From Meconema thalassinum (lineage: Eukaryota > Arthropoda > Insecta > Orthoptera > Tettigoniidae), in the NCBI GenBank assembly GCA_946902985.2, contig OX336391.1, positions 144,091,074 through 144,155,073 of the forward strand: a stretch of DNA of 64,000 nucleotides, read 5' to 3'. This document shows positions 19,516 through 30,320 of this stretch, piece after piece (within the stretch, counting starts at the first letter, position 1; the number at the start of each line of letters is the position of its first letter). The notes below the pieces were generated by a model. It was not told the origin of the DNA. It saw only the letters and a program-made list of their open reading frames with translations, and ran no database searches. The translations under genes and the position numbers were made by a program.

Positions 19516-20100
19516 GAGCCTCCGTGAAGTAGGCGGCAGCACGCCGGCCTCTCACCGCTGGGTCCGTGGTTCAAATCCCGGTCACTCCATGTGAGATCTG
19601 TGCTGGACAAAACGGAGGCAGACAGGTTTTTTTTCCGGGTACTCCGGTTTTCCCTGTCAACATTTCATTCCAGCAACACTCTCCACTATCATTTCATTTC
19701 ATCTGTCATTCATTTAATCATCATCGTCTGGCTGCGTGGCTCAGCGGTAACGTTCTCGCTTGCTGTGCCCAAGGTTGCAGGTTCGTATCCTGGCGCAGTC
19801 AGCTGGCATTTTAGGGTGCGCAAATGCGAGGGAGCCGTGTCAGTAGATTTACTGGCACGTTAAAGATCCCCTTCGGGGCAGAATTCCGGCACCCCGGCGT
19901 CTCTAAAAGCCTGAGTAGTTAAAAGGGACGTAAAACCAATAACATTATTATTATTATTATCATTTAATCATTGCCCCAGAGGAGTGCGTCAGGCCTCGAC
20001 AGCCGGCACAGTTCATATCCTCGCCGCTAGATGGGGTCTTCATTCATTCCATTCCTGACCCGGTCGGAGACTGGAAGCAGGCTGTGGATTTCCATTCATT
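19516..20100 (+). mobile_element. SINE family B with perfect TSD, interrupted by SINE C
   Basis: The head GCCTCCGTGAAGTAGGCGGC, box B GGTTCAAATCC and the body match the copy at 6907-7236. It is flanked by a perfect 13-base TSD, GTGTTTAATGTGT, at 19503-19515 and 20101-20113. Bases 19722-19971 are a nested SINE C plus its duplicated target. A run of eight T near 19627 is absent from the other copy. Confidence 0.95.
19722..19960 (+). mobile_element. SINE family C nested inside SINE B
   Basis: tRNA-derived: box A TGGCTCAGCGG, box B GGTTCGTATCC, body GCAGTCAGCTGGCATTTTAG, end GGGACGTAAAACCAATAACA then (ATT)n. It is flanked by CATTTAATCAT at 19711-19721 and 19961-19971 (11-base TSD). The empty site is seen in the other SINE B copy (7020-7050, opposite strand). 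Confidence 0.95.
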
Positions 20101-20332
20101 GTGTTTAATGTGTAATGCCTTACGGTTAATAAACCATGGAAAACCACTTCCAGGATGACTGTGATGGGAATCGAACCCATCTCTTCTCACAATCAGTGTT
20201 GCTTCACGAGGTTGAGTGTATTTCGTTCTAGCGTTCAAACCAGAATTTAATTTTTTGGCAGAGCCCGGAGTCGATCCTAGACCTCGGGGATGACAGTATA
20301 AAATGCTAGCCACTACTCCGGGAGGTGATCGT
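20101..20332 (-). mobile_element. SINE family E, dimeric tRNA-like, body and head
   Basis: On the minus strand it starts GTAGTGGCTAGCATTTTATA with box B-like GGATCGACTCCGGG. A second tRNA-like segment follows, with TGGGTTCGATTCCCATCACA, so two tRNA-like units lie in tandem. The end (TAATAAACCGTAAGGC-type) is separated from its AAT tail (19418-19502) by SINE B. A second copy is at 24700-24921. Confidence 0.7.
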
Positions 20333-20838
20333 GTACAAGGCCATTCGTGAACATGTTTTACAGAAACACGCAACAAGCTAATCACGGAATTGTAGAATAT
20401 CAAGCAGTGATAATGAAATGAAGCGAAGGGTTTGGCGCTCATTCATGTATGTTGGCACGCGATTCTCCAGACAAGGCGGCCGTGCCAAACGTTGAGACGC
20501 GCGTCTTGGCTAATAGTATGTGACGTCTTTAGTGGTGCACATGACCTGCCAGTTGATGATAGTAGGGGGCCAGTAAACCCATTGTATCTAGAGCTATTTC
20601 ATGTAGGATGAGAACACAGAATCACTACCACCTCGACCAATGGAGGTACCCGCTGGAGATATTCGCTCTCAGTTACGCCGACAAGTACTGGCATTTTGGG
20701 AGAGTTAGTGGCTAGCTGACCCAAAGCCCAGTAAACTGCGATCAAGGGAACTACTCACGTGTAGCGGAGCTTTTTATTATTTCAAATGATCTTGTCGACT
20801 TCATCGTTATGCTTGAGTCTAACGTTATGCGTTACGGA
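20333..20838. other. No gene; end of a MITE-like relative near 20765-20838
   Basis: Sequence from about 20765 (TTTCAAATGATCTTGTCGAC, then CATCGTTATG and GCGTTACGGAGACGG) resembles one end of the G-family elements at 22098 and 25208. The rest is unassigned. Confidence 0.4.
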
Positions 20839-20948
20839 GACGGCGACCGCATGACGTCATGCAGCCGCACGGGAAGTCTAAGTTAATGGGTAATGGACGG
20901 CGAGTGCGTGACGTCATGCAGCCACGCGGGAAGCCTAAGTTAATGGGA
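20839..20948. repeat. Two 53-57-base tandem units each with a TGACGTCA site
   Basis: Units 20839-20895 and 20896-20948 share GACGGCGA..., a palindromic ATGACGTCAT core, and CTAAGTTAATGGG. The first has a 14-base perfect palindrome (GCATGACGTCATGC, 20849-20862). TGACGTCA is the full CRE/ATF consensus, and GTGACGTCATA recurs in the related elements at 22165 and 25385. Confidence 0.75.
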
Positions 20949-21074
20949 AATTGAGTCAGTTGAAAGAGTTGGGCACAGTCGTGTTGACCGACTGAAGAGC
21001 TACAAATTAACAATTCTATTTTTTCTATTTTTTTTCGTATATTTGTTTATTGTTATAATTATTAGTTTTATTTA

Positions 21075-21400
21075 AAGATCTTCACAGTGGCAGGAAGAGG
21101 GAAGGCCTCTAAGACCAAGTGGATCTCTACGGTCAGGACGGATTTAGACCACCTAGGGATCCCACTTAATTCCATACAGGACCGCCAACAAGCCATCCGA
21201 CAGGGAGTTTTTCCTGTATCACTGACAGCTAGGAAGAACACCGGTGTCAGCAGACCACCATGGTCGGAGGAAAGAAAGCTGGCTCATAGTCAGATGATGA
21301 AAAAGTACTGGAAAAAGAGAAAAGACAAAGCGACGAGGAGATACGAGCCCCGTGGTCCTCAGTAGGCCCAAACGAAGAAGAGGAAGAAGAAGAATTAGTT
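21075..21400 (+). mobile_element. 5'-truncated LINE 3' end, same lineage as the 15.9-19.4 kb element
   Basis: Contains the last 92 codons of the polyprotein, then a short GAAGAAGAGGAAGAAGAAG tail. Truncation removed all of the endonuclease and RT. Confidence 0.75.
21087..21365 (+). pseudogene. C-terminal fragment of a LINE polyprotein
   Basis: Ninety-two codons with WISTVRTDLDHLGIPLNSIQ, then DRQQAIRQGVF and a final WSEERKLAHSQMMKKYWKKR. The same order (W..V..DL, DR..R, ERK..H..RMK.HW) ends the intact 1041-residue protein, so this is a dead-on-arrival copy. The annotated ATG lies by chance inside the truncated frame. Confidence 0.75.
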
Positions 21401-21410
21401 TTATTTAATT

Positions 21411-22093
21411 TTTTATGTTCGACCCTCACTATTATGTGTCAGATAACTGTATCATAATGATGGTCATTATAACACTGTTTTCCATTATGATACAGTTTCT
21501 CCAGCCAATCAGAGCTCGTTCATTGACCAATTAGGTAACGATAACTTCGCGCATGCGCTCAAAATCCAACATGTCGGACATAAACAAAACATCGAACTAT
21601 AATAAATTACCGACATGGAATACCCACCGTCCATATGTTCGCGTAAATAAACTGGCGAATATGAGACAAGAAATAGCACTGTACCTTAATATCACCAACA
21701 CTAATTTCTATACAGCGCATTGTCCTCAAATGACTGCGGTGACAATATTACTGAGGGACGGCTGATGTAAACATATGGCTGCATAAGGCATTGCAAGCCC
21801 ACAGAGCGCATGCGTCGGTCGTTCAAAGCTCTTGAAAGACAAAGATATAACACCCAACGCTCGCTCTGCAATCACAAAATTCCAGTAGCTGACTCTCAAC
21901 AGATATTTATGAATATTTATGTTAAAACATATAATAAAGTTATAATTATCGTCGAACATAAACAGTCGTATGCAACTCGCCTATAATGGTAATTAAGACA
22001 CTCGTATGGAAATTATAACACTCGCATACGCTCGTTTTATAAAAAATACTCGTGTCTTAATTATAGCCATTATAGGCTCGTTGCATAATGTAC
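21411..22093 (+). mobile_element. H-family element, copy 1 (deletion derivative with hairpins at both ends)
   Basis: Inverted TTTATGTTCGAC / GTCGAACATAAA lie at about 21412 and 21951. The left end folds (AACTGTATCATAATG with CATTATGATACAGTT). The right end holds a foldback, CCTATAATGGTAATTAAGAC with its complement about 60 bases later. Relative to the copy at 38316-39450 the recombinase-like coding segment is deleted between CAACATGTCGGACAT and TACCGACATGGA. Confidence 0.65.
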
Positions 22094-22097
22094 TAAT

Positions 22098-22366
22098 CAT
22101 TTTAAATGATATAGTCGACTTCGTCGTTACGTTACGGCAACCTCACGAAATGTACCGAGAATGCACTGAGGTGTGTGACGTCATAGTACGATGTAGCAGC
22201 CGAATACCAAGAAGGCAGTGCGAGAACAGAGTTTCAAGAAGGCAGTGAGAGAACAATCAAGTAGGCAGTGAAGAAACAAAATACAAAATAGCATCTTGAA
22301 ACTCTGTTCTCGCACTGCCTTCTTGGTACTCGGCCCCTAGTCTTTCAGACTGACTGTCTCTTTTTT
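22098..22366 (+). mobile_element. G-family MITE, copy 1, with a 40-bp stem
   Basis: The arm containing AGTACCAAGAAGGCAGTGCG-like sequence (22195-22239) pairs with its complement at 22293-22332. It starts TTTTAAATGATATAGTCGAC and ends AGTCTTTCAGACTGACTGTC. It carries a TGACGTCA site near 22167. The copy at 25208-25495 is the same element inverted. Confidence 0.75.
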
Positions 22367-22659
22367 TTAAATTATTTTTTGACCATTTCTTATTTAAGCT
22401 TCCCCTTTTAAATTTTAATTCATTCTAAATTTGGATGATTTGATCCAGGTTAAGAGGGGCAGATGACCTAGCTGCTTTGCCATTATATACAAAGCGCACT
22501 GGAACAACTTGAGCATTCTCCTTGCTAGTACTTTCCACTTGTGCAGTTGGGACTGAAGTGCAATTCCCACCCCAAGTGTCTAACGTGCACTGGTTTGCCA
22601 TCTTTGATGTACACAGACAATCTGAAAGTTTGTTGTTTGATTTAGTGGCTTTGTGACAA
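22367..22659. other. No gene; short SINE K-like match
   Basis: TTAAGAGGGGCAGATGACCT at 22450 matches the SINE K body at 48488-48793 (opposite strand). The rest is unassigned. Confidence 0.4.
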
Positions 22660-23105
22660 CGTGGTCAAAGCCGTGTGTGATACAGCCCGAATTGCCAGCC
22701 AACAATAGACTTATTAAAATATTCTTACAGTTACACTACTACGGACATGAATGGTTCTAGGGCCTTCAAACGTAGTTTTGAAGTTCCTTTTGTCTGTTAT
22801 TCTAAAAGTAGTGAATTGAGTGTGGTGTCCAAAATATGGACAGTGTTAGCAGCAGGGTTTCAAAGGGTAAGTATGCAAAATTCGGTGCAAATAGGTGAAA
22901 CGGTGTAGATTTGTACCAAAGGGCCTAAATGCAGAGAATGTAGTGATCTATCCGAAGTTTCAAGCGGACATTGTTACCCGCAGCGTTCCAAAGGGTGAGT
23001 ATACAAAAATTTGGTTCAGATCGGTGAAACGGTGTAGATTTGTATAAATAATTGACAGACAAACAAACAAACAAACAAACAAACATACTAATAATGAGGT
23101 TTATA
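22660..23105 (+). mobile_element. I-family repeat, 5'-truncated copy with two minisatellite units
   Basis: From GCCAGCCAACAATAGACTTA on it matches 40406 onward. It then has two units with GGTGAAACGGTGTAGATTTG, and ends in (GACA)/(AAAC) repeats and GGTTTATATAGAC. The longer copy at 39667-41876 has about ten units. Confidence 0.8.
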
Positions 23106-23385
23106 TAGACACCCAGTGTTATTGTAATTGCTGCATTTGTGTGTGTATTTGTAAATCAGATGAGCATTGAGAAGGAGGCGGCCATGGCCTTAAGTTAGGA
23201 TTATTGTTATTGAAGAATGCTTTGCAGTCGGTCAACACAAATTGTGCCCAATTACATTTTGCGGGAAAAAAGTATTTATACACCCTAACCTGAAAGAAAT
23301 ATTACATAAGATATTTGTGTGTGTGTGGGAGGAGGGGGGGGGGGTACTTTTGTGATAAATATCTGGTAATTGGTACAATCCTTTT
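23106..23385. other. No gene; includes a G-rich run
   Basis: Contains (GT)n followed by GGAGGAGGGGGGGGGGGG near 23330-23344. Nothing else was recognised. Confidence 0.5.
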
Positions 23386-24204
23386 CCAAAATATCTTGGA
23401 GTCACTTTAGATAGATCCCTGAGCTACAAAGAGCCCATCACTAAGCTTTCCCACAAAGTCGCCGCAAGAAACAACATATTGCATAAGCTCAGTGGTACAT
23501 CCTGGGGAGCCTCTGCTGACTGTTTACGCTTATCTGCCATGAGTCTTGTCTACTCGGCCGCTGAGTACTGTGCACCCGTCTGGTTGGAAAGCGTACATGT
23601 GAAGAAGGTAGACACAAAATTGAATGATACAATGTGTTGCATTATTGGTTCCATCAAATCAACTCCATGTCACTGGTTACCCATGCTGAGTCACATCCCT
23701 CCACCACACTTAAGGAGGAAGCAAGCTCTACTGAGGGAAGCTAAGAAAATCTTTGCATCACCTTCTTTGCCATTGCACCAAGAATTCTGCCATCCATCAC
23801 AGCAACGACTGCAATCTAGAAGACCAGTAGGTGTCACTGCAGGGCAACTCATTGCTGCTGGATTTGACCTAAATGAAAGCTGGAAGCACGAGTGGTCAAC
23901 TAAAACATTGGGAACAAGTGCCCACCATCTTGATCCCACGAAGAAACCAAACGGCTTTGACTTACCGAGGAACTTCTGGTGCCGCATCAACAGACTGAGG
24001 ACTGGACATGGTTGCTGCCATTATTTCAGGTACAAGTGGGGCTGGATCAGCTCACCAATGTGTGAGTGTAACCTGGAAGAACAGACGATCGAACATCTGG
24101 TCCAACGCTGCCCTCTTTATTCGTACCCTGGCATTCCAGACGATTTGTTCGCTCTCACACCCGTCTTAACCGAATGGTTGAGAAGGATGGACTTTAAAGT
24201 TTGA
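23386..24204 (+). pseudogene. 3' end of a CR1/Jockey-type LINE polyprotein
   Basis: The frame enters at PKYLGVTLDRSLSYKEP (the post-RT thumb), continues through AARNNILHKLSGTSWGA and SLVYSAAEYCAPVW, and ends with a CECNLEEQTIEHLVQRCP zinc-knuckle-like motif and a stop at 24204. An AT-rich tail with TAAATAAATAATAA follows to about 24265. Everything upstream, including RT motifs A-C, is missing: a 5'-truncated copy. The 240-odd codons are still open, so it is not very old. The exact clade is uncertain. Confidence 0.85.
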
Positions 24205-24267
24205 ATATAGCTTGTTATGTATAATTGTATATTGTATAAATTACCATACGATTAAATAAATAATAAT

Positions 24268-24428
24268 TAGCAGTCGCCAGAAACATCTCTCCTCACCCAC
24301 TCGTCTTAACACCTCTTCGTTTGTAACTCTATCTACCCATCTGATCTTCATCATTCTCCTTTAACACCACATTTCAAATGCTTCAATTCTCCTCTTTTCT
24401 GCTGCACCAATAGTCCAAGTTTCACTTC
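24268..24428 (-). pseudogene. LINE C-terminal fragment, inverted
   Basis: The minus strand encodes SETWTIGAAEKRRIEAFEMWC and then KIRWVDRVTNEEVLRRV with one frame break, a widespread C-terminal motif of insect and tick LINEs. Only about 50 codons remain. Confidence 0.7.
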
Positions 24429-24665
24429 TTGCTGATGACCAGTTGATATTGACTCAAGATATAGACGATGCCTCTTATATGATGAGGAAATGTATTGAGG
24501 AATATCAAATGTCGGGACTAAATATCAATTACAACAAAACGGAATACCTTACATTAGAGAATACTGGTGGTGAGAAACTACAGATCGGAAATGCAGAAAA
24601 AATAAATAATTGTGCACAATTTGTGTTGACCGACTGGAAAGCTTTCTCCAATAGAACTAGGCTAA
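24425..24665 (+). pseudogene. LINE RT fragment around motif C
   Basis: The frame begins LLADDQLILTQDIDDASYM (the ADD of RT motif C) and runs through INYNKTEYLTLE. It abuts the minus-strand C-terminal fragment head to head, so two LINE pieces, probably of one family, meet in opposite orientation. A 5' inversion during integration would produce this. Confidence 0.7.
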
Positions 24666-24699
24666 ACTGAAAAGTGGCTTCTATCACTTCAGCTTAAGT

Positions 24700-24921
24700 T
24701 AGGAACCATCCCGGCATTTGCCTAGAGTAGAAGTGGGAAGCCATGGATGGCAAGATGGTTAAGATGGGAATCGATCCCACCCTTTCTCAGGTTTGCCTTA
24801 CGAGACTGAGTGTATTCCATTCCAGTTCTCAAACCAGAATTGAATTTCTTGGCAGAGTCGGGAATCAACCCGGGCATCCGGGATGACAGCCAGGAATGCT
24901 AGCCACTACACTTCGAGGTGG
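24700..24921 (-). mobile_element. SINE family E, copy 2
   Basis: Matches 20150-20332: GTGGCTAGCATTCCTGGCTG, a tRNA-like GGGTTGATTCCCGAC segment, ATTCTGGTTTGAGAACTGGA and GGGATCGATTCCCATC. Both tRNA-like halves are present. About 20 percent divergence is visible by eye. Confidence 0.65.
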
Positions 24922-25207
24922 TTACTCTGAAAGATAAAGGTCGAGGGGGTATAGAGGGATAATCACCCAACTACACCTCTACTCCACATCGCAGTCGTAG
25001 ATCAGGAATGAAAGCACTCAGCCACACTGCTGGGTTCCTTTTACTGGGCCTAGCATTATCATGTAGAATTCAAGGAAGCTTGCAGTTTTACATGACATTT
25101 AATCTCGCAATCATGATCCACGGGACCTCCCGGATTACGTGGAATCCGAACCACAGGACGTGATATATCACTTCAGAAATCACACATCCATTGATTAAAA
25201 AATAATA
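24922..25207. other. No gene recognised
   Basis: Contains further tRNA-like snippets (GATCCACGGGACCTCCCGGA, GGAATCCGAACCACAGGA) too degraded to assign. Confidence 0.4.
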
Positions 25208-25495
25208 AAAAAAGAGACTGATAGTCAGTCTGAAAGACTGGACTTTATATCATTTTAAATGCTAGCAGCCGAGTACCAAGAAGGCAGTGCGAGAACAGAG
25301 TTTCAAGATTCTATTTTGTTTCTTCACTGCCTACTTGATTGTTCTCGCACTGCCTTCTTGGTACTCGGCTGCTACATCGTACTATGACGTCACACACTTC
25401 AGTGCATTCTCGGTACATTTCGTCCCGTCACCGTAACGTAACGCCAGAATTCAGCGTAACGACGAAGTTGACAAGATCATTTAAAATGATAAAAT
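25208..25495 (-). mobile_element. G-family MITE, copy 2, inverted
   Basis: Reverse complement of 22098-22366. The arm at 25264-25297 (CCGAGTACCAAGAAGGCAGT and on) pairs with 25340-25374. It carries TGACGTCA at about 25385, a CGTAACGTAACG stretch, and ends ATCATTTAAAATGAT. It retains a segment (GCCAGAATTCAGCGTAACG) absent from copy 1. Confidence 0.75.
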
Positions 25496-27293
25496 CGAGT
25501 TGATAAGAATTTGGAAAAAATAGAATTTTGCTTCTGATACCAAAGATGTCGGCTCCTTGGAAATATAATTGTTGGGCAAGATTGATGACAAGGACAGCTA
25601 TAAAATTATACTGTTACTTCCTTCGTCTCTTTAATTGTATGTCCTCCCTTCACTTCCACAGTTTAGAGGGGGTAGTACTGCTGTTGTTTAATACCAACAT
25701 AGGATGGTGCGATGGGATGGCGCCTATTGTGCACTGTTTTTAGGAAGATCAATACTTCTGAATGTCTGAAAAGACATCAAATATTGAACGCCTTGTTTCG
25801 TGAGTCAGATGGTACTTGGAGACCCATTAGTCACTTCCTCTGTGGGATGCGATGGGGCGAGAACAGCAGTCTGCTATTGACGTGATGTGCGCCTCTGTGG
25901 AATATACCGCATCGAGTCATGAGCTCTTTCCCCCGAATGGGATGGGACATGATATTTCCAAAATTATCTATACTTTACGGCAAGGGCGTAACCCCCCCCA
26001 AGTTTTAGGTGCAAGGCAAAATTTATAAGTAGCCTACCCTTAAGAATAAAATAACCAGTAAGTTGTGTAATACTACGATTTAATACTACGTTATAGGCTT
26101 TAAATGGGAAAAGTCATCTTGCCTTCTTACTCGTAATTTCTTTATTCTACCGAACAAAAAGTCTCCCCCCCTGCCGTTTCCCGCCGAGGTGCCAATTGAG
26201 CCGAGAGCAGAGGCCCTTTGAGCTTTGTCTACGTACCACGTAGATCCGAAATGGTATATTTTTGAACTATTATTTCTTAGCCCTGGTTTAAAACTGAGGT
26301 AAGGTACTGGAACACACAAAATCATTACTATTGCCCGGAAACAACAGCGCGCACGCCGTGTTTTTGAAATAAACAAGGTAAAATAACAATGACTCTTCCC
26401 TCGCGCATCTTGCTTTTTAAGCACACCCTACGCATGCTCCCTGCGTTGCGCTGACAAGGATTGAAAAGCAATGATGCCGTGACTTCAGAAGTTCGACATT
26501 TGGTGCTACGCTTGTGCCTCATTTATCCAAATCCATAATTTCATCAGTTTCTGTCTATACTTTGTTGATTACTTCGTTTAAATTTGAGAATTTTAAACTT
26601 TGTCACTGTGATGACCGTGAATTCGCTCGGCGTACCTGCTTCAAGCGGTTCTGCAGAGAAGCCTTTCGGTGATGAGACCACCTCCGATCTACGATGTAAC
26701 AAATGAGACGGAACACGGAATCATTGCTGTCTACTAGCCACCTACCTGAAAATGGTTGACAAGCTCAATGACACGCGTCTTGCTCAAGAATTGGTAAGCA
26801 AAGATCGACTGCAGTCCAGGGGAGCCCCCCACCCCCACCCCCTCCTACGAAATTTTGTCACACATGATATTTGTTTATGAATTAAAACATTAAAAACTAA
26901 TATACTTATAATGTACTATTGTTTCTGTAACCTTTATGCATTTGTCACTGCATAAATTCTACATATTATTTCAACAAAATTTTATCTTATATATTAAAAT
27001 AGTTTTCAAAAAATTTCACCCTTTACTAAAACTGAAATATCTCGGGAAGTATTTGCGCTACGACGACGTTTGTTGTCTTAAAATGTGATGCCCGTCAAGC
27101 ACCGTCAATTGATACCCACCTTACTTGATTTTATCATTCGAGTATTATAATAATTGCGAATATTACTCCTTTAAGGTCTCACGAAAATAGAATATCGAAT
27201 GACTTGACGGACATATTGTCGCTAGGCGACAACGACTAACACCGTATCATGATATTCAACGCCGCCCCAATAATAAATCTAACTTGATATTAA
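25496..27293. other. No gene recognised
   Basis: Frames are all short (longest 112 codons, minus strand, 26086-26424) and without motifs. Homopolymer runs (C8 near 25993, C-rich 26825-26845) are present. Possible decayed repeat. Confidence 0.4.
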
Positions 27294-27306
27294 CAGAGAG
27301 TTCCCT

Positions 27307-27826
27307 GGCGGCTTCGGTGGCGTAGTTGGTAGCATGCTGAGCTTCTATGCCCAAGATAGCGGGTTCAAACCCGGCCGAAGCCGTCGGATTTTTTAAGAGC
27401 GTTAAAATCCCTCAGTATGCCTTCCTTCGGAGGGGAAGTAAAGCCGGCGGTCCCATGTCATAGATTTATGGCATGTTAAAGATCTTTCCACTAATAACAC
27501 CTGTGTGAAACTAAATTGGATAGGATAAGAATGTAAACAACGCTCTTAGGTTGCTACGTTCGTTGCCAAGAGCCGACTGCGGTGGCGTCTATTAGCTAGT
27601 TCTGAACTAGGCCTAGTAGTCGTTGACGGTGGTGCTTGGCGGCAAAAGTAGGAACTATTTGAAAATTCAAAGTTGCAGTCCCTACTTGAATTTAAAAAAA
27701 CAGATACACACACTAATACAGTCATCACAATTAACACCGGTTATCAGACAGATTCTACACACACCCAAAGTACACGGGGCTACATGACCGCGTTGTCGCA
27801 GCCCCTAAACTAAGGAACCAACCAAC
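27307..27826 (+). mobile_element. SINE family D, full length with perfect TSD
   Basis: A 520-base tRNA-derived SINE: head GGCTTCGGTGGCGTAGTTGG (box A), box B GGTTCAAACCC, long body, and terminal ACTAAGGAACCAACCAAC. It is flanked by CAGAGAGTTCCCT at 27294-27306 and 27827-27839 (13 bases, identical). Partial copies lie at 11724, 47366 and 62250. Unusually long for a SINE. Confidence 0.95.
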
Positions 27827-28281
27827 CAGAGAGTTCCCTAATTACGTCATGATATCGTTAACTTCTACCTGCTCCACTCGGGCACTAATATCGCATTTAT
27901 CCATACATGATATCGTTAACTTCTACCTGTTCCACTCGAGCGCTAATGTCGCATGTATCAATACAATAAGTAGAAGAGGATTCTGTGCACATAATTTTAT
28001 TAAAACTTCTCAAAGAATGAATTACATTCAGACATTCATGCATAATCAGCAGTCATTTTGCTAATGACACTGTCATGTCAACATCTGTTTGAATGACAAC
28101 AAATACTGTATACGAAAGACAACTAATTTCACGAAGATGCCGCTACAGTCGAATGTTGGAACCGCCATTTTGTATTGTGTATCCGATCTTTCTGTTATAT
28201 AGTCTTTGGTCTTACCAGCTACAAACTGTCTTCTCTTCGTTTCATCATTCGTCCCTATAAGTTGTGTGCTCAATCAATACA

Positions 28282-28644
28282 ATGAATCATATTATGATGA
28301 ATGAGAGGCGACACTCAATTACAAATGTTATAAAGATTAAAGGTGACGGTAATTGTCTGATCAGGTCATTGGCATATTGTGAGTACAACAATCAGAGTTT
28401 ATTTACACGGGTTAGAAAGCGAATTGTAAAACATGTTACAGACAAGTGGAATAATTATTCTTCCATTATTGTTGGCAACAGCGATACGTACGAAACTGCT
28501 ATCAATACCAGCGATGATTACAAAATTTATATGTCTATGAATGGTGTTCATGGAGGCCATGTTGAGTTAGTTGTCGCTGATCAAGTTTGCAAAATGGATA
28601 TTTATTCGTGGATTACTACTGTCGTATGGAAGGTGATCGGTTAA
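28282..28644 (+). pseudogene. OTU-type cysteine protease domain of the Helitron
   Basis: GDGNCLIRSL carries the catalytic cysteine (codon 28354-28356), and GGHVELVVADQV carries the catalytic histidine (28558-28560). These are hallmarks of OTU deubiquitinase-like domains, which many animal Helitrons encode. The true ATG is probably 28282. The open frame ends at 28644 but homology runs on in another frame (RLKYIRHQQTKLRVNTYAGL, with a stop near 28714) into the Rep part. Confidence 0.8.
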
Positions 28645-30185
28645 AATATATACGTCATCAACAAACGAAGTTACGAGTTAATACATATGCCGGTTTAGCA
28701 GACGCCTTGCATGTATGAGCAGAAAATGAAAATCTCAGAGTCGATCGTATTGTAGTTTTGCCATCTTCTTTTACAGGTAGCCCAAGGAAAATATTGCAAA
28801 ATTATCAGGATGTGATGGCGATAGTGAGGAAGTTTGGAAAGCCAGATTTATTCATTACCTTCACCTATATTGCGGGCTGGCCAGAACTACTTAACAGCAT
28901 TCATCTCTGCGAAACGGCTAATAATAGGCCTGATATTGAAGTGAGAGTTTTCCATTGCAAAGTAAAGGAATTGCTACGATTGATAAATGTTAAGGAAATT
29001 TTCGGTAAAAGCATATCTATATACAGTGGAATTTCAAAAACGAGGTCTCCCGCACATCCATTTACTCTTATCATTAACGGAAGATTGTAAGTTTCGAGAA
29101 ATGTCTTGACATTGACAGTGTGGTGTCAGCCGAAATACCAGATCTCGAGGATGAAGCGCTATACGAGCTGGTAAGGCGTCATATGGTACATGGTCCTCGG
29201 GGATCTTTGAATCCTTCTTCAGTCTGTATGCAAGATGGCGTATATAAGAAAGATTTCCCTAAACAATTTCAGGAAGAGACCAAAGATAATGCCAAGGGTT
29301 ATCCTTCGTATAGGAGAAGAAATAATGGACGGATAATTATAAAAACAATTCGAGGCATTGACATTGAAATCGATAGTCGATTCATTGTTCCATACAATCC
29401 ATTTTTTTTACTTTACTTGCAAGCTCATATTAATTTTGAAATATGCTCAAGTGTTCGGAGTGTTAAATACATCCACAAATATCTTATATATTAAAATCCA
29501 CAAGTATGTGTATAATGGCCATGACTGCTGCATTGTTAAAATATGTCCTGAAGGCGAAACGGTGAACTACGATGAAATTACTTCTTTCCTAAATGCTAGA
29601 TATGTTGGTCCAACAGAAGCCGCATTCAGGATATTTTCATTTCACATGCATGAACAGTCACATTCTATCGTGCGATTACCAATTCACTTGCCAAACTTGC
29701 AAAATACCGATTTTAAAATTGATAACGCTCCTGATATTTTACTTCAAGCACAGTTGCTCAACACGGAATTACAAGCGTGGTTCAAGTTAAATCAAGATTC
29801 GCAAGCCAGAAGTCCGTATATATATATCCTGAAACACCAGTACATTACGTCTGGAATAAGAGCAACTGACAGTGGCAAAAAAGAAAAAAATATTTCAAAA
29901 ACTATAGGCAGAATATATAATGTTTCGCCTACAAAAACAGAAAGGTATTATTTATGCCTGTTATTGCTTCACGTCATAGGTGCTACCAACTTCCAGGATC
30001 TACGAACATACAAAGCAGTTGTCTATTCTACTTTTAAAGAAACAGCTAAGAAGCGAGGTTTGCTGATTGACGATTCTGAATGGCAGCGTTGTTTGGTAGA
30101 AGCGTCACACTTTCAGATGCCTTCTCAGTTACGACAACTGTTTTCTTACATATGTATCTTTCAGACCCCTTCAAATGTAAGATAG
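28645..30185 (+). pseudogene. Helitron Rep (rolling-circle endonuclease), broken
   Basis: PSSFTGSPRKILQNYQD and KFGKPDLFITFT (28758-29090), VSAEIPDLEDEALYELVRRH and RRHMVHGPRGSLNP (29120-29494), and KYVYNGHD with RYVGPTEAAFRIF (29490-30185) follow the usual order of Helitron Rep. The HUH region is degraded: SPAHPFTL stands where LPHAHILL is expected. The tyrosine motif region is frameshifted by a 25-base duplication (ATCCACAA at 29471 and 29496). The protein would nick and join DNA for rolling-circle transposition; this copy cannot. Confidence 0.85.
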
Positions 30186-30320
30186 TTATGGGACATTTTC
30201 AAGAATTCATTATCAGAAGATTTTCGGCAGTTTCACAAACCTAACATTGCATATCAGTTCACTCTTATACATATTTCTAATATATTAAAGCTCCATGGTC
30301 TTCCCATTACTTCTCTCGAA

